Source: Posidonia oceanica
Taxonomy: Eukaryota > Streptophyta > Magnoliopsida > Alismatales > Posidoniaceae
DNA: 64,000 bases
Direction: 5' to 3'
Assembly: GCA_037176725.1 (NCBI GenBank)
Contig: JAZBRS010000026.1
Coordinates: 61,110,501 to 61,174,500, forward strand
Notes under the pieces: generated by a model
The model's database searches: none
What the model saw: only the letters and a program-made list of their open reading frames with translations
Told to the model about the DNA's origin: nothing
Part shown: one piece after another, positions 1 to 11,073 of the stretch
Layout: each line of letters begins with the position of its first letter
Position numbering within the stretch: position 1 is the first letter of the stretch
Program-made: the position numbers and the translations under genes

Positions 1-84
1 GGTGGAAGTCTGGAAGTCAAGGGGCAACGGTCTAGTTTTGCTACTGGACTCGCATCCTGGTCGCCAAGCCCAACGGCGATCCCT

Positions 85-315
85 TTAGACGCCTCTGCAA
101 CAGGCGACTGACCCTTCAGCTTCTTCGCGTGCCGACTTCCCCACCTCAAATTTTGAACATTCTGGAAAGCCACGTCGGCATGAGGCGCCAGGAATGAAGG
201 CAACTAAGTCCAAGGGTGGCAGCTTTCCCGCTCTGCTTTGAAAGCTGGCGGGCACGACTCTTAGGCACCCCAGTAGAAGGCGACTAATCTGGACGCCATT
301 GTGGAAGGCGACTAA
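85..315. repeat. 27-bp palindromic units of element E (3' UTR cluster)
   Basis: Units of exactly 27 bp with 9-nt arms and a 9-nt centre occur at 85-111, 261-287 and 289-315, and a weaker one near 57-83. Left arms resemble TTAGGCGCC and right arms GGCGACTAA, which are near reverse complements. The same unit recurs at 2021-2047 and five times in the LTR of E. Confidence 0.75.
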
Positions 316-496
316 TACGGAAAGAGCTCTTTTTCCCTCTAATCTCTAAATTCATCTTAAAACAAGCTTACACATAGACATTAACGAACAACCAAACACA
401 AACGATAAACACACCTAACTCAACTTAAATTAAAACAACATAAAAACATGATATCTTCACCAACTAATAACATAATCGTCACAACCTAAAATAAAA

Positions 497-1866
497 TCAG
501 CCATACATCGCCATGCTCGAACAGTTAAGGCCAAGCGTCTTCAGGAATTCCCGCCTATCATCGGCATATTTTTGAGGAGTGGGACAACACCATACATACC
601 ACTTCACGTACTTCATCTCCTGGGACTCCCGAGAAGTTGCAGAAAGCCGAGGCGTACTCAGAGACACTCGCCTGCCAATGTGAACCCAGCATGCTATGTA
701 CTCTAGGACCATCCTCTCATCTCGATCACCGTCTTCCTTGCGAGTACGAATCAGAGGGGTCAGAACTGCATCAGCCTAAACAATAAGCTCCTGATTCAGC
801 AGACGTGGACAGTGATGGATGGGATACAGCACGAACGAGGTGGCACCCACCAGGACAAGCTCAAGGTCACTATGAACTGTGCTCATCACCCGCGCCTTAT
901 GAGCTCTAGGTAGCTTTGGAACAAAGTCAAAATCCTACAGTGACAAGCGACCAAGGTGGAAGATGCAGTCATAGAAGCTTAGGCCGGCAAAGTCTGTATC
1001 ACAGCAACAATGAGACATGAACCACTTGTGCAGCAGCAGTGGAGAGCCAAAGAACTTCCCTGAACAAGATGCACTGGTGAGCCCCTCCATGGTGTAAGCC
1101 AATACAGCAGGAGCCAAGCACAAGTCTGGACGAGCAGCCACCAACATCAGAAGATCAACATGGTGAAGATCCAATGTGAAATTTGCATCTGCGAACAAGG
1201 CAAGACCACCAACTGCTACAAACAAGCATTTCCTCAGCTCAGTCTCAGCAAGTTGCCTGGTGCTAAGAACCTCCCACAGGCCTCGAAGAAAGAGTCTCCC
1301 CGAGTGCATCAAAGCCTTGCTAGCCTCCTGATCCTTTGTTAAATACCCGCCTATCTTCTTGGAGCCCATTGTCTCAACAGAAATGGCGAAGCGATCATCT
1401 ACCGCTTCAGTAGATTCCACCGCCAATCCAAGCAAAGAAGATACCTCCTCACATGTAATCAGAGTCTTCCCACAAGGAAGGTTGAAAGTGTTGGAGGAGT
1501 CATTCCAGAAAGCCATTAAAGCATGCAACAATGGCCAAGGCAAGGGTGTGTGAATCAAATCAAGTAGCTTGTCGAAACCACTGCATCCGAAGAGATGCTT
1601 GTTATCCTCTGCTCAGTTGATCAAGCCAAACACCCAAGGCAGAGTATATCGAAAAGCATTGTGAAAGTTTGGACATCCCGTGAGGTTCACTACAGCCTAA
1701 ACAAGCAACATTCAGAGGCAAAACCACAAAGAAAAGCATGCAAAGACAAAAGGGGACAAAGAGGAGAACATACCTGGTCATCTCGAATGGCTTTCATCAA
1801 ATGGTTGGAGATATCAACCACCCTCTCCACTTGGAAGGTTGAGGAAGAGAAAGAGGGAAGCTTCAT
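497..1866 (-). pseudogene. Antisense extra ORF of element E, plant-mobile-domain-like, spliced and broken
   Basis: The minus-strand frame from about 1696 down to 497 reads as one protein interrupted by three in-frame stops: TGA at 1613-1615, TAG at 935-937 and TAG at 776-778. Its core (FWNDSSNTFNLPCGKTL followed by CEEVSSLLGL) resembles the start of the plant mobile domain, where a tryptophan-containing segment and a TL-E-V-LLGL stretch follow one another. A first exon is likely at 1774-1866, starting at ATG 1864-1866 and ending CAG before a GTATGT donor. A TTTAG acceptor at 1697-1698 restores the frame, giving a 77-nt intron (1697-1773). Function is unknown: such domains occur in host proteins and in retrotransposon extra ORFs. 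The stops argue that this copy makes no full protein. The intron is inferred from splice signals and frame continuity only. Confidence 0.6.
1697..1773 (-). other. Putative 77-nt intron in the antisense ORF of element E
   Basis: Read on the minus strand it starts GTATGT and ends TTGTTTAG, is rich in T, and joins two phase-0 reading frames: an exon ending ...IRDDQ and one beginning AVVNLTG. Removing it links a methionine start to the plant-mobile-domain-like frame. No transcript evidence is available here. Confidence 0.5.
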
Positions 1867-2930
1867 GATCAATGGAGAGAGGTTACTTGTGTGGAATGCT
1901 CTCTGAAAAGCAAGGACGGCTGTCTTTTATTTCTACCTATCAAAAGAATCAGGGTTTAAAACGATTTCTGAAATAAAAAAGCCAGGAGACCGCGCATCGC
2001 CCTAACAACCGGTGACTAGCTTAGCCGCCCAATGAAGAGGCGACTAACCCATCAGAACAGACCATCTACTACAACCCAGCATCCCTTCCATTCAGGATGA
2101 TGCTACCTCAAAACTGCGAAGCTGAAGAGTGAACTCTTGCCTTGAGTTCACGCACCATTTGCCGCAACCACTGTGAACACCAAACGACACATCGGATTGG
2201 CAAGGGAAGGGTTCACTCCCTCACCCGGTTCTCTTTGCACGGAACCCCTTTGCTTGCCAAATCGAGCTGTGGGAAGACGGTCCTTTCCAGAGAGTGCTGG
2301 TCACACTTGAGGATGGAAAATACTTGACCACAACGAATTGCATTCATTCATTTTGCATATGTCCATATGATTTGGGACCAACCAAACCCCGTCGGCCTAA
2401 CCTAGCATATGGACCATTCATTGCATCGCGTGTTGACCTTGCATTTGCATTTGTTTGTTTGAATCATGCATCCATGCATTTTCTCATATCATTGGAAGTG
2501 GAGCACGGACGGAGCATTGATCTTCAAGAGTGTTAGAAACCCTTAGGACATGTGATTCTCCTAGAGTCATCCCAGTTCCTACCTATCCCTTTATCAATTC
2601 CAATCTGAGTGAAGTCTCAAACAAGATGTCACACTCTCCTTTCGATCGTGCTGGAATAACATCCCGCGATTTCCTCCTTAGTTCTTGCCCCATTGGAACA
2701 CCTCTATATGGTTGACTTGGTCTTGACCTTGGCCGCGACACAAGTTTCGAAACCAACTTGACCCCTCCATGCCTGAATTTCCGATATGCTGGCAATTTAA
2801 ACCCTCTTTTTTTATCTTTCCTTTGGCTACTTCAGTGGCAAATTGTTTGAGATGGAGCTCCCCTTTTTAGGAAATGCTCAGTAGGACATCGTTCTTACCT
2901 TGGAATCGATCTTATTCCAAGATCAACTCC

Positions 2931-2939
2931 AAGGAGGGG
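2931..2939 (+). promoter_or_regulatory. Polypurine tract of element E
   Basis: AAGGAGGGG followed by CATC and then the TG of the 3' LTR at 2944. The same tract precedes the 3' LTR of element A, and a close variant that of B. In LTR retrotransposons this tract primes plus-strand DNA synthesis. Confidence 0.85.
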
Positions 2940-2943
2940 CATC

Positions 2944-4399
2944 TGTAGATATCCTATTTTCGCATTTCTGAGAGTTCTTTTAAGGATAGAAACCTTGAGA
3001 CGCCCTAAATCTCGTGCCTAAGTTTTGATAACACGTCTTCTAGATGTTCCTTGATTTCTTCAAAGCATCACTTGATCCTACCTTGACTCAGGTTGTTGGC
3101 TGTGGCAGAGCTAACTCACTCAGGCTCGTGGCAAGTCCGAGTACCCTGAGTATCCTTTACTTCTGCTTAGATTCGTGGCAGATTTGAGTTAACAGAGATG
3201 CCTTCTTGATTTCATAGACTATCTGTAGTTTCTCGGCCTTCTATCTTGTTTTCTCTGGCCAAAACCCGGAAGGTAGGGTTGGAAATGACCTGAGCTTGTT
3301 AGTAGCCAACTAAGGAGGCGACCAAGTTAGGCGCCCGGTCAAACGGCGACTAATCTAGGCATCATCCTTATAGGCGACTAACAGTCATGGGTTCCATTAA
3401 CCGCATTTGACAGTTGTTTTGGCGGTTGTTTCCCACGATCCCCTCAACCCTTAGGCGCTAACTCAATCAGCGACTAAGTAGTCGTGGAACTGTAGCGGTT
3501 ATCACCCACGATCCCTCAACCATTAGGCGCCAACTCAACCGGTGACTAATGATCGTGGCTTCTTTGAACCGCTTTTCCACGGTTATTTTCCACGATCCCT
3601 CAACCCTTAGGCACCAACTCATTGGGCGACTAACAGTCGTGGCCTCGTTCCCACAGTTTTTCCACGTTTGACTGGGTAGTTGCTAACCTTAGTCGCCACC
3701 TCAACCGGCGACTAACCCTAACTACCACTTTTCTTCTAGAATTTTCTGAATTCCAACCATCCTCACCCCTAAAGTCTACAAATAGACTCCCTAGGCCAGT
3801 GGTTTGAGGGTCGAAATTTTTGAAAGAGGAATCACCCTGTCAATTTTGAGTCTCCACCTTCAAGAGCTAGAGTCTTCAACCTAGAAGCTCTATCTCCTAC
3901 CTTCAGAGATGGGAAACCCAATTCCCATCTTCATTCCAGAGATTCCCAGTTAAGCCAGAGCTCCGACCGTGCCTTCTTTCTACTTCATTGCACTCAGCAC
4001 AAGGGTGAAAGGGAGTATCTTCATTCCAATCTAATTTTCATTGCATTTTTACAATCCTTAGCATAGGACCCATAGCATGTGCATGAGGGGAACAACCCCC
4101 GGTCAGTATCTATTTCTTTTAATCATGTTGTTTTGTTTACTTCTATTACTGACTACTACACTCGAACTAATCTAGGTCATTTTCATTTTGTTTTGAAGGG
4201 AAGGAAAATGCTTACGTAACACGAGGGAGCCGCTAGACGACATCCAGCCGTCGATCTAGTGGTCCGAGGACCTATATCTTCATAATCTCCCCCAAGGTGT
4301 CTTGTCTACCCAAAGGTGAGTGGCGATCATAACAAAAGTTGACGACGTACGTGGAGGCGCAGTCATCTTCTTAAACACCCCCCAAAATCCACATCCACA
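2944..4399 (+). repeat. 3' LTR of element E
   Basis: Begins TGTAGATATCC directly after the polypurine tract. The end is placed at CA 4398-4399 because sequence from 4400 onward resembles, on the minus strand, the region between the hairpin array and the 3' LTR of element B. This gives an LTR of about 1456 bp. It carries five 27-bp palindromic units between 3327 and 3715. The start is well supported; the end is inferred, since the 5' LTR and target duplication are outside the window. Confidence 0.65.
3327..3715. repeat. Five 27-bp palindromic units in the LTR of element E
   Basis: Units lie at 3327-3353, 3451-3477, 3523-3549, 3607-3633 and 3689-3715. Each is 27 bp with arms like TTAGGCGCC or TTAGTCGCC and GGCGACTAA around a 9-nt centre. 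The length is constant while the centres and flanking sequence vary. Confidence 0.8.
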
Positions 4400-4759
4400 G
4401 CATGTTAATGCGATTATCTACCACACAATGCTATGTTGAAGGGATGCAACGTTGATGCGAAAGGATGCTAAGAAGGCTGCAATGCAATGCGGAAATTTGG
4501 CGGTTAAACCAAACTTGCGCAAAAAGGGGCGCCAGACATGACTAATGGGCTTGACGTTCGGTTGGGGCTGCTAGCCCGAAGAGGGGCAAGTGGGTCGGCA
4601 GAAGGCGCACGAAGGGGCATAAACCCGAAACACGCACGAGAAGAGGGGCATCCCCTCCTGCCGAACCGGAAAGCAAACAAAAACAAAATGAAAAACAAAA
4701 GCAAAGCTGGTCCTCGTGCGAGGAACAGCAAAAGACTCCGTGCACACGGAGTTGAACAA

Positions 4760-5985
4760 AAACTTGTCCTCGCCTGAGGAAGCAAGCGGGCCTGTCCTCG
4801 CATGAGGAAGCAGGCGGGGGACTTCGTTCGCATGGAGCAAAGCTGCCAGAGGGGTGCTTGTCCTCGCCCGAGGAAGCAAGTGGGCCTGTCCTCGTACGAG
4901 GAAGCAGGCGGGGGACTTCGTCCGCACGGAGCGAAGCCGCTAGAGGGGTGCTTGTCCTCGCCCGAGGAAGCAAGCGGGCCTGTCCTCGCACGAGGAAGTA
5001 GGTAGGGGACTTCGTCTGCACGGAGCGAAGCTGCCAGAGGGGTGCTTGTCCTCGCACGAGGAAGCAGGCAAGGGACACTGTACACCAAATGGGGTCACCC
5101 AAAAGAAAAAAAGGAAAAAGGAGGCTTGTCCTCGCACGAGGAAGCAAGCACGGGTTACGTGCAGACGGAACCGAGCAAAGGCTTGTCCTCGCACGAGGAA
5201 GCAAGCGGGGACTCCGTGCGGACGGAGTCGAAAGGGCTTGTCCCCATAAGAGGAAGCAAGCGGGCTTGACCTCGCACGAGGAAACAGGCAGGGGACTTCG
5301 TTCGCACCAAATGGAGTCGCCCAGGGGGGGCTTGTCCTCGCACGAGGAAACAAGCGGGCTGATCCTCACACGAGGAAGTAGACAGGAGATTCTGTTTGCA
5401 CCAAACGGGGTCTCCCAGAAGGGGGCTTGTCTTCGGCCGAGGAAGCAAGCGGACCTAACCTCGCACAAGGAAACAGGCAGGGGGACTTCATCGCCAAGGG
5501 GTGCTTGTCCTCGCCCGAGGAAGCAAGCGGGGCCTGACCTCGCACGAGGAAACAGGCGGGGACTTCGTCCGCACGGAGCGAAGTCGCCAAGGGGTACTTG
5601 TCCTCGCCCGAGGAAGCAAGCGGGCCCTGACCTCGCATGAGGAAACAGGCAGGGACTTCGTCCACACGGAGTGAAGTCGCCAGGGGGCATGCATAGGCTT
5701 GTCCTCGACCGAGGAACAAGCGGGCTTGATCCTCGCACGAGGAAACAGGTGAAAACTCTATCCACACGGAGCCTGCGCTAGGGCTTGTTCTCGCACGAGG
5801 AAACAAGCGGGCCTGATCTCGCACGAGAAAACAGGCAAAAGACTCAGTCCGCATAGAGCCGAGCAAAGGCTTGCCCTCGCACGAGGGAACAAGCAGGCCT
5901 AGCCTAGCATGAGGCGGCAGGCAGAGGACTTCGTTCGCACAGAGCGAAGTCGCACAAAGAGAAAAGAGAAGGGAAAGGGGAGCGA
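4760..5985 (-). repeat. Hairpin array in the 3' UTR of element C
   Basis: Many degenerate copies of a unit that reads, on the plus strand, CTTGTCCTCG-CACGAGG-AAGCAAG. Inverted arms CCTCG and CGAGG, flanked by CTTG and CAAG, give each copy a stem. The same unit in opposite orientation fills 59480-61020 of element B, which fixes C as a minus-strand relative of B. Confidence 0.85.
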
Positions 5986-6009
5986 TACTGCAGGGCAACA
6001 AAAAAGATG

Positions 6010-6037
6010 CCCCTGGTATCAGGAATGATACCAGGGG
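6010..6037 (-). other. Conserved 3' UTR hairpin (element C copy)
   Basis: A perfect 12-bp inverted repeat, CCCCTGGTATCA at 6010-6021 and TGATACCAGGGG at 6026-6037, with a 4-nt loop. Counterparts are at 35671-35697 in A and 59408-59435 in B. Confidence 0.8.
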
Positions 6038-6339
6038 TAGCCGAAGCGTCCCTGGCATCGAGAACAAGGAAATGCAGACAAAACTAATGTGTTTGCCAAA
6101 CGGGTAGTTAGGGGTACCAGCTCGGAGGATGATCCGGGCGGGATGCGGTAGACACCCCATTTTGACGTGCTCAATTGGTGGTTCTCTCTGGAAACCCCTT
6201 TCTTAACCCAAAATAGCACTCTTAAAACCCTAGAAAAACTCTAGGTAAACCTCTCCTAAAACCCTAGAAAAGCTCTAGGATAGCATCTCTTAAACCCTAG
6301 GTTAGCACAGGACACTCCCATGCATGCATAAGCCCAAAC

Positions 6340-7330
6340 CCTTCTCCTTCTTCCTTTTCTGATTATCCTTTTCTCTCTTCTTCTCTCTCCTCTTTATCCT
6401 CTCTCTCTCTTTCTCCTTCTTTTCCTCTCTTTCTTTCTTCTTTTTTGCTCTCCAATGAGCCCAGCCCACTCTTGCTCCTCTTCACTTCTTCTCCTTTCTT
6501 CCTTTTATTTTACCTTTATTTTATTTTATCCCATGCTATGTGATCTTTAATTTCTTTTTCCATTTATTTCCTCCCCTCTTTCTTTCTTTCCATCTTTCTT
6601 TTTTCTTTCTTCTTCCCTTTCTTTATTTCTTTCTCTTTTTGCCCAAAGCCCAAGCCCACTCCATTTCCCTTTTCCACTTCCATGCAAGCCCATCCCATTC
6701 TCCCAACTTCTCTCTGTTTTTTCTCCCCTTCTTTTTCTTTTTCTTCCTCCCTTCCATTCTTCTTGTTTCTTCTCCTTTTCTTCCCTCCTATTCCTTTTCA
6801 TTTTTCTTCTCCCAACACTATTCATCAAGCCCAAGCCTACTGCCCCGATCTTCTATTTTTTCTTTTCTTTCCTTCTTTTGGGCCAGGCCTGGCCCATCAC
6901 CTTCATCCCCTTTTTCTTTCCTTCCCCTCCTCTTTTCCTACCCTCCTTCTCTCTTTTCCTTCCTTATTTTCATCTCTCTTTCTTTTCTTCCACTCCTTCA
7001 GCCCACTTCCCCTAGCCCACTCTTTTTTCTTTTTTCTCCACACCTCCTTCCCAGCCCACCTGCCTTTCTCCCTTTTCTTTTTCCTCTTTTTCTCCTTCCC
7101 AGGCCTTCTTCTTTCTCCCCCAGCCCATCTCTCTCCCTTCCTCCTTCTTCTTTTTCTTTTATTCTCTTTTCCTTCTTATTTGGCCCAACCCACCACTTCT
7201 CCCTTCACCTCACTTTTTCTTTCTTTTTTTTTTCTTTTTTTTTCAGCTTTTAGCCCAGCCCGCTTCCCTTTCTTCTTTCTTTTTTCTCCACCATTTCTTC
7301 CTCAGCCCACAGCCAGCCCACGACCCACTT
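6340..7330. repeat. Pyrimidine-rich block in the LTR of element D
   Basis: About 1 kb of nearly pure C/T sequence interspersed with GCCCA motifs. It opens frames of Phe, Ser, Pro and Leu on the plus strand that are compositional artefacts. Shorter blocks occupy the same position in the LTRs of A (near 16990-17260 and 18060-18200). Confidence 0.7.
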
Positions 7331-9935
7331 CCTCTCCTACTCCTCTACTTCCCTCTCTGTTTCAAATCCCAGTACGCTTCCTTCTGCAGACTCCTCCTCT
7401 CACAGCTTCTGCACCTTCACTGCCAACGCTGCACACTCCACCTCCACCTCACGCCACCGTGCGGCGGAGCCAGCCTCACAAGCCCACCTACCCGTCGACC
7501 CTCTCCTCTCACTGCCAGCCCTGCCTGCCACCTGCATTGCCACCCAATCCCTGCCATTTGCCAGCAGAAGCCCATACCTCCTGCAATTGCATTCGAGTGC
7601 CCAATGCCAAACAAAACCATCCAATCTTCTTCCTCTCCAACACACCACACCTGTGCGAATTGAGAGTGCAAGCCGAAGAGCAAACCAGAACCCAAATTTC
7701 TTCCCACAGCAGCAGTGCTTCCTCCTTCAGCAACCCAACAACCTAGCACCCAGAACCCTCCGCCGACCACACCATTGCCTTCCACACACCACCATCAACC
7801 CAGAGGACCATCCTGAGTGACCTAGAGAGCCACCAAGCCCGAGAGAGCCCACAGTCTTCAGACGACACCCAAATTTTGCAAATCCTGTCCGAGCTCGCGA
7901 GCTCAGTTCTGAGCTGCTTCGGAGCTTTGCCGCGACACCTGGAACGTGCTCCGATCGCCGTGCACCATCACCAGCCTCTACAGCACCGCCGTGAGCCCCA
8001 GCCTTCCACAGAACACAACTCGACATTGTCAGGGAACTCCGGCACGCTTCAAAGGTAATAAAGCTCAAATCTCAACTCAGTGCATGTCTACGGAGCTTTC
8101 TAGATAATTAGAATAGGGTTTGGAGACCTAGGGCAGCTTTTCGTCGCCGCTGCTACAGTCGTCTTCCCCGACGAGCTGCAGCGCCCGCCGACGTCGTTTG
8201 CGTGCTCCGAACCTCCGCCGCTGCTCCGGATCTTCCCCCGAGCTCTGCCGAGACATCAAGAAGCTTCTCCGGCCCTCTACGGGCATCGTCGAGGCTTCCT
8301 CTGCCCGCACAGCCTCTGCAACCACCGGAGTTCTCCGCTGCGATCGATCGCGCGCTCCAATGCACCAACTGCCTCCAAAGCTTCCTCTGAGCTCCGCCTA
8401 AGTCCCAGGAGTCCAACCCAGCCCCCTCTGGACCTCGCCGCAGTCTCCAGAAGCTCCACCGTTCACCGCCTCTTCTGCAGAACACACCAAGGTCGCCCAA
8501 GCATTCTAGACCAGCTCCGGCCTCCGGATCTGCTCCCCGAGCTCCGTCGGACCACCAAGAATGTCGCCCAACTCAGCCCGAGCACCGCCGTGGCCTCACG
8601 CACCCAACTTAGCCCCAGCTTCCTCTGCAAAACTCACCCAGGCCGTCGGAGAGCTTCGAGCAACCTCCGTCGCCGCTGAAGCCACCGGGGCCACCGGACG
8701 ACTCACCTCCAGCCTCCAGACGCCTCAGACCGGCCTTCCGCGCGCCGCTCCGCCGCCAGATCTGCCTTCTTCTCCGGCTGCGGTGCTGCAGTGTCAGGCG
8801 ACACTGTAACTGAATAAAGTTTTTATTTTCAGTTGGTTTGATGCATTAAAATATTTTGCTGCACTTTATTTTATTTACTTTTGGGTCCTGATTCAGTTGA
8901 TAAATCATTTTAGTTTTCTTTTAAATCTTATTACATTACTGTTTGGCCCATCTTTTTACTTTTATTTCATGCAGGTCCTCCATGCATCCATTTAATGCAT
9001 TTAAATGTTAGTTTTAAAGCATGCATTGCATTTTAGTCCCTGATTTTATTTTAATTCCATTGCAGTCCTGATGTAGTTGATAAATCATTTAATGTTGCAT
9101 TTAAATCTTTTTGCATTGCATTTAAATCTTTTGTTTTGATTTATTTGCAAGTTAGTCCATCTGCAGTTTCAGCATATCAATTAAATGTGATTTTTACCAT
9201 ACTGCATTGCATTTTAAATCATGCATTATGTTTTATTTGCACTCCAGTCCTCTACCTGTTTGGCTTATCATTTAATTTGCATGTTTACCATACTGCATTG
9301 CATTTTAAATCATGCATTTTATTTTATTTGCATATAGGTCCTCTGCCTGTTTAGGATTTCATTTAAATGGCATATTTACCATATTGCATTGTATTTTTTA
9401 TCCTGTGTTTTGCTTTTATTGCATTTTAGTCCAGAGCATGCATTCACAGCATTTAAATGTCATATTTTACCTTATTGCATTGCATTTTTTCCCCTGCATT
9501 TCATTTTATTTGCACATCAGTCCTGCTCTGTTGTAGATTTCATTTAAAGCATGTTTTAAAATCATATTGCATTGCAGAAAAACCCTAAAAAATACTTTAA
9601 TTGCATCTAGGTCCTGTCAGTTGTAAATCATGCATTTAATCTACCATTTTTATCATATTGCATTGCATAAAAACCCATAAAAATATTTTAATTACAAGTC
9701 AGTCCTTAGAGCATTCATGCATGCATTTAGATATGGTTTTTTGCATTGCAGAAAAACCCAGGAGCTTTTTTTATTTGCATTTAAGTCCTTTTTGCATACA
9801 TGCATCATTTAAATGGCATTTGTTTAAACCAATTTGCATTGCATTAAAGCCCAATTGTCTTCTTGAATTGCATGTCAGTCCTTATTTTCCAACTTTTGCA
9901 TGTTTGCATGTTTTCTTTGCATTGCACTTAGGTCC

Positions 9936-10520
9936 CCGCATTTGTTTTCTTTTGCATTGCATTGTTTTGCGTGCATGTATTTGTTTTCCTTTGCATTTGC
10001 ATCGTTTTGCATGCATGCACTTGTTTTCTTCTGCATTTGCATCGTTTTGCATGAATGCACTTGTTTTCTTCTACGTTTGCCTCATTTTACGTGCATGCAT
10101 TTGTTCTCCTTTACAGTTGCCTCGTTTTGCGTGCATGCATTTGCTTTCTTCTACATTTGCATCGTTTTGCGTGTCTGCATCCGCTTGCATCGTTTTACGT
10201 GTCCACATTTGCTTTCTTTGCATGTCGCCTGCATTTGCATCGTTTTGCGTGTCCGTATTCATTTGCATCATTTTGCGTGCCTGCATTTGCTTTCTTTGCA
10301 TATCTCTTGCGTTTGCACCGTTTTACGTGCCTGGCTTTGTTTTCTTTTGCGTTTGCATCATTTTGCGTGTCCGCATCCGTTTTCTTTCGCATTTGCACCA
10401 TTTTGAGCGCCAGCACTTGTTTTCTTTCTCTTATTGTCTGCATTTACACCGTTTTCCGTGCCTGCTTCTGTTTTCCCTTGCATGTCGCTTGCATTGCATT
10501 GTTTACCGCTGTTTTGTTTT
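9936..10520. repeat. CGTTTTGCGTGC array in the LTR of element D
   Basis: Degenerate tandem copies built on GCATCGTTTTGCGTGC with GCATTTGCTTTC spacers. The core CGTTTTGCGTGC is shared with the array at the same place in the LTR of A, but unit length and spacer differ. It is a family-specific variable array, not coding. Confidence 0.7.
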
Positions 10521-11073
10521 ATTGCCTGCATTTGCATTAGGGCAATGATGCTTACTGCCTAGGAGTTCTCACAAACCAGGGCTTGCCCGATCGGAACACT
10601 AGCAGCGTTGCTGAGCACATATCTTGCACGTTTAATTCCCTGTATGCATATTAGCACTTAGAGCACACATTAGAGCATGCATTCAGACATTCATTGCATT
10701 TAGGCATTAGGCAAGTATCTTCTTGCGTTTGCATCGGGGGGGTGCCTAACACCTTCCCCGTGCGTAACAGGAGTCCTTGCCCTTTCTCTTGGCCCGTAAT
10801 GACCATTTCCTTCATCCTAGGCACGAGTCATAGCATAGTATAGCATAGCAAGGCATTGCATTGCATCGCATCTCTTGCATCCTCTTTGCATCTGGTTTTG
10901 CATGTCTTTTCATGCATTACCCTCGGTTTTCCTTGTCTCCCAACTTAATAGACATGGTGGCGACTCTGATTTGTCTTATCATTTCTTTTTCCTCTTTTTG
11001 CCAGTGTTTCCGAGTCAAGTTTCCTTCCTTGGATTCCGCCGCATATAGTGAACCTAATGTCGATCGGTGCACA

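Larger units (their letters stand above)
1..2943 (+). mobile_element. Element E, 3' internal part of a Tat-type LTR retrotransposon (truncated by window start)
   Basis: The stretch ends in a polypurine tract at 2931-2939 followed by the TG of an LTR at 2944, so it is the 3' internal region of a plus-strand element. No gag or pol is present, so those lie left of the window. It contains an antisense broken ORF (497-1866) and several 27-bp palindromic units of the same type found in its LTR. From 1907 to 2930 I see no gene apart from one such unit at 2021-2047. An antisense extra ORF downstream of pol is a known arrangement in some Tat elements; the clade assignment is inference from that and from the polypurine tract. 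Confidence 0.75.
4400..6146 (-). mobile_element. Element C, 3' UTR fragment (minus strand)
   Basis: Read on the minus strand, this matches the order of motifs in the 3' UTR of element B: a segment near 6100-6138 resembling the GCTGGCACCCC boxes of B and A, then the CCCCTGG hairpin (6010-6037), then the CCTCG/CGAGG hairpin array, then GCATTG-rich sequence. It has no coding capacity: long reading frames across the array are artefacts of the repeat. Element E is inserted at its left end and the LTR of D abuts its right end, so the 3' LTR of C lies beyond the window. Confidence 0.75.
6147..11073 (+). repeat. LTR of element D, lacking its last stretch
   Basis: The left end near 6147-6149 reads GGTAGACACCCC where B has TGTAGACACCCC, so the terminal TG is altered. 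The interior follows the order seen in the LTRs of A and B: a pyrimidine-rich block, GC-rich sequence, a GCATT-rich block, a CGTTTTGCGTGC array, a GGGCAATGATGCTTACTGCC box, a GTGCCTAACACC box (10742-10782), and a TGGCGACTCTG motif (10958-10968). Homology to the LTR of B stops at 11070-11073, roughly 80 bp before the expected CA end. The sequence then becomes reverse-strand pol of element C. It may be a solo LTR trimmed by a later deletion. It contains no real gene. Confidence 0.7.

Noticed and set aside
497..1866. A host gene between transposons
   Set aside because: It lies between element E's body and its polypurine tract, is flanked by E's palindromic units, and matches the position of antisense extra ORFs in Tat elements.
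4542..5765. A 407-codon minus-strand frame and overlapping frames rich in Arg, Pro, Ser and Cys
   Set aside because: It runs through the hairpin array; all six frames open because the repeat lacks stops. No conserved domain, and the same unit in B yields different frames.
6540..7746. Long frames of Phe, Pro, Ser and Leu
   Set aside because: They come from the pyrimidine-rich block of the D LTR; composition alone keeps them open.
9658..10548. A 296-codon Cys/His/Phe-rich frame resembling a zinc-finger array
   Set aside because: The Cys/His pattern is the translation of the GCATTTGC and GTTTTGCGTGC repeat; overlapping frames give equally long products.
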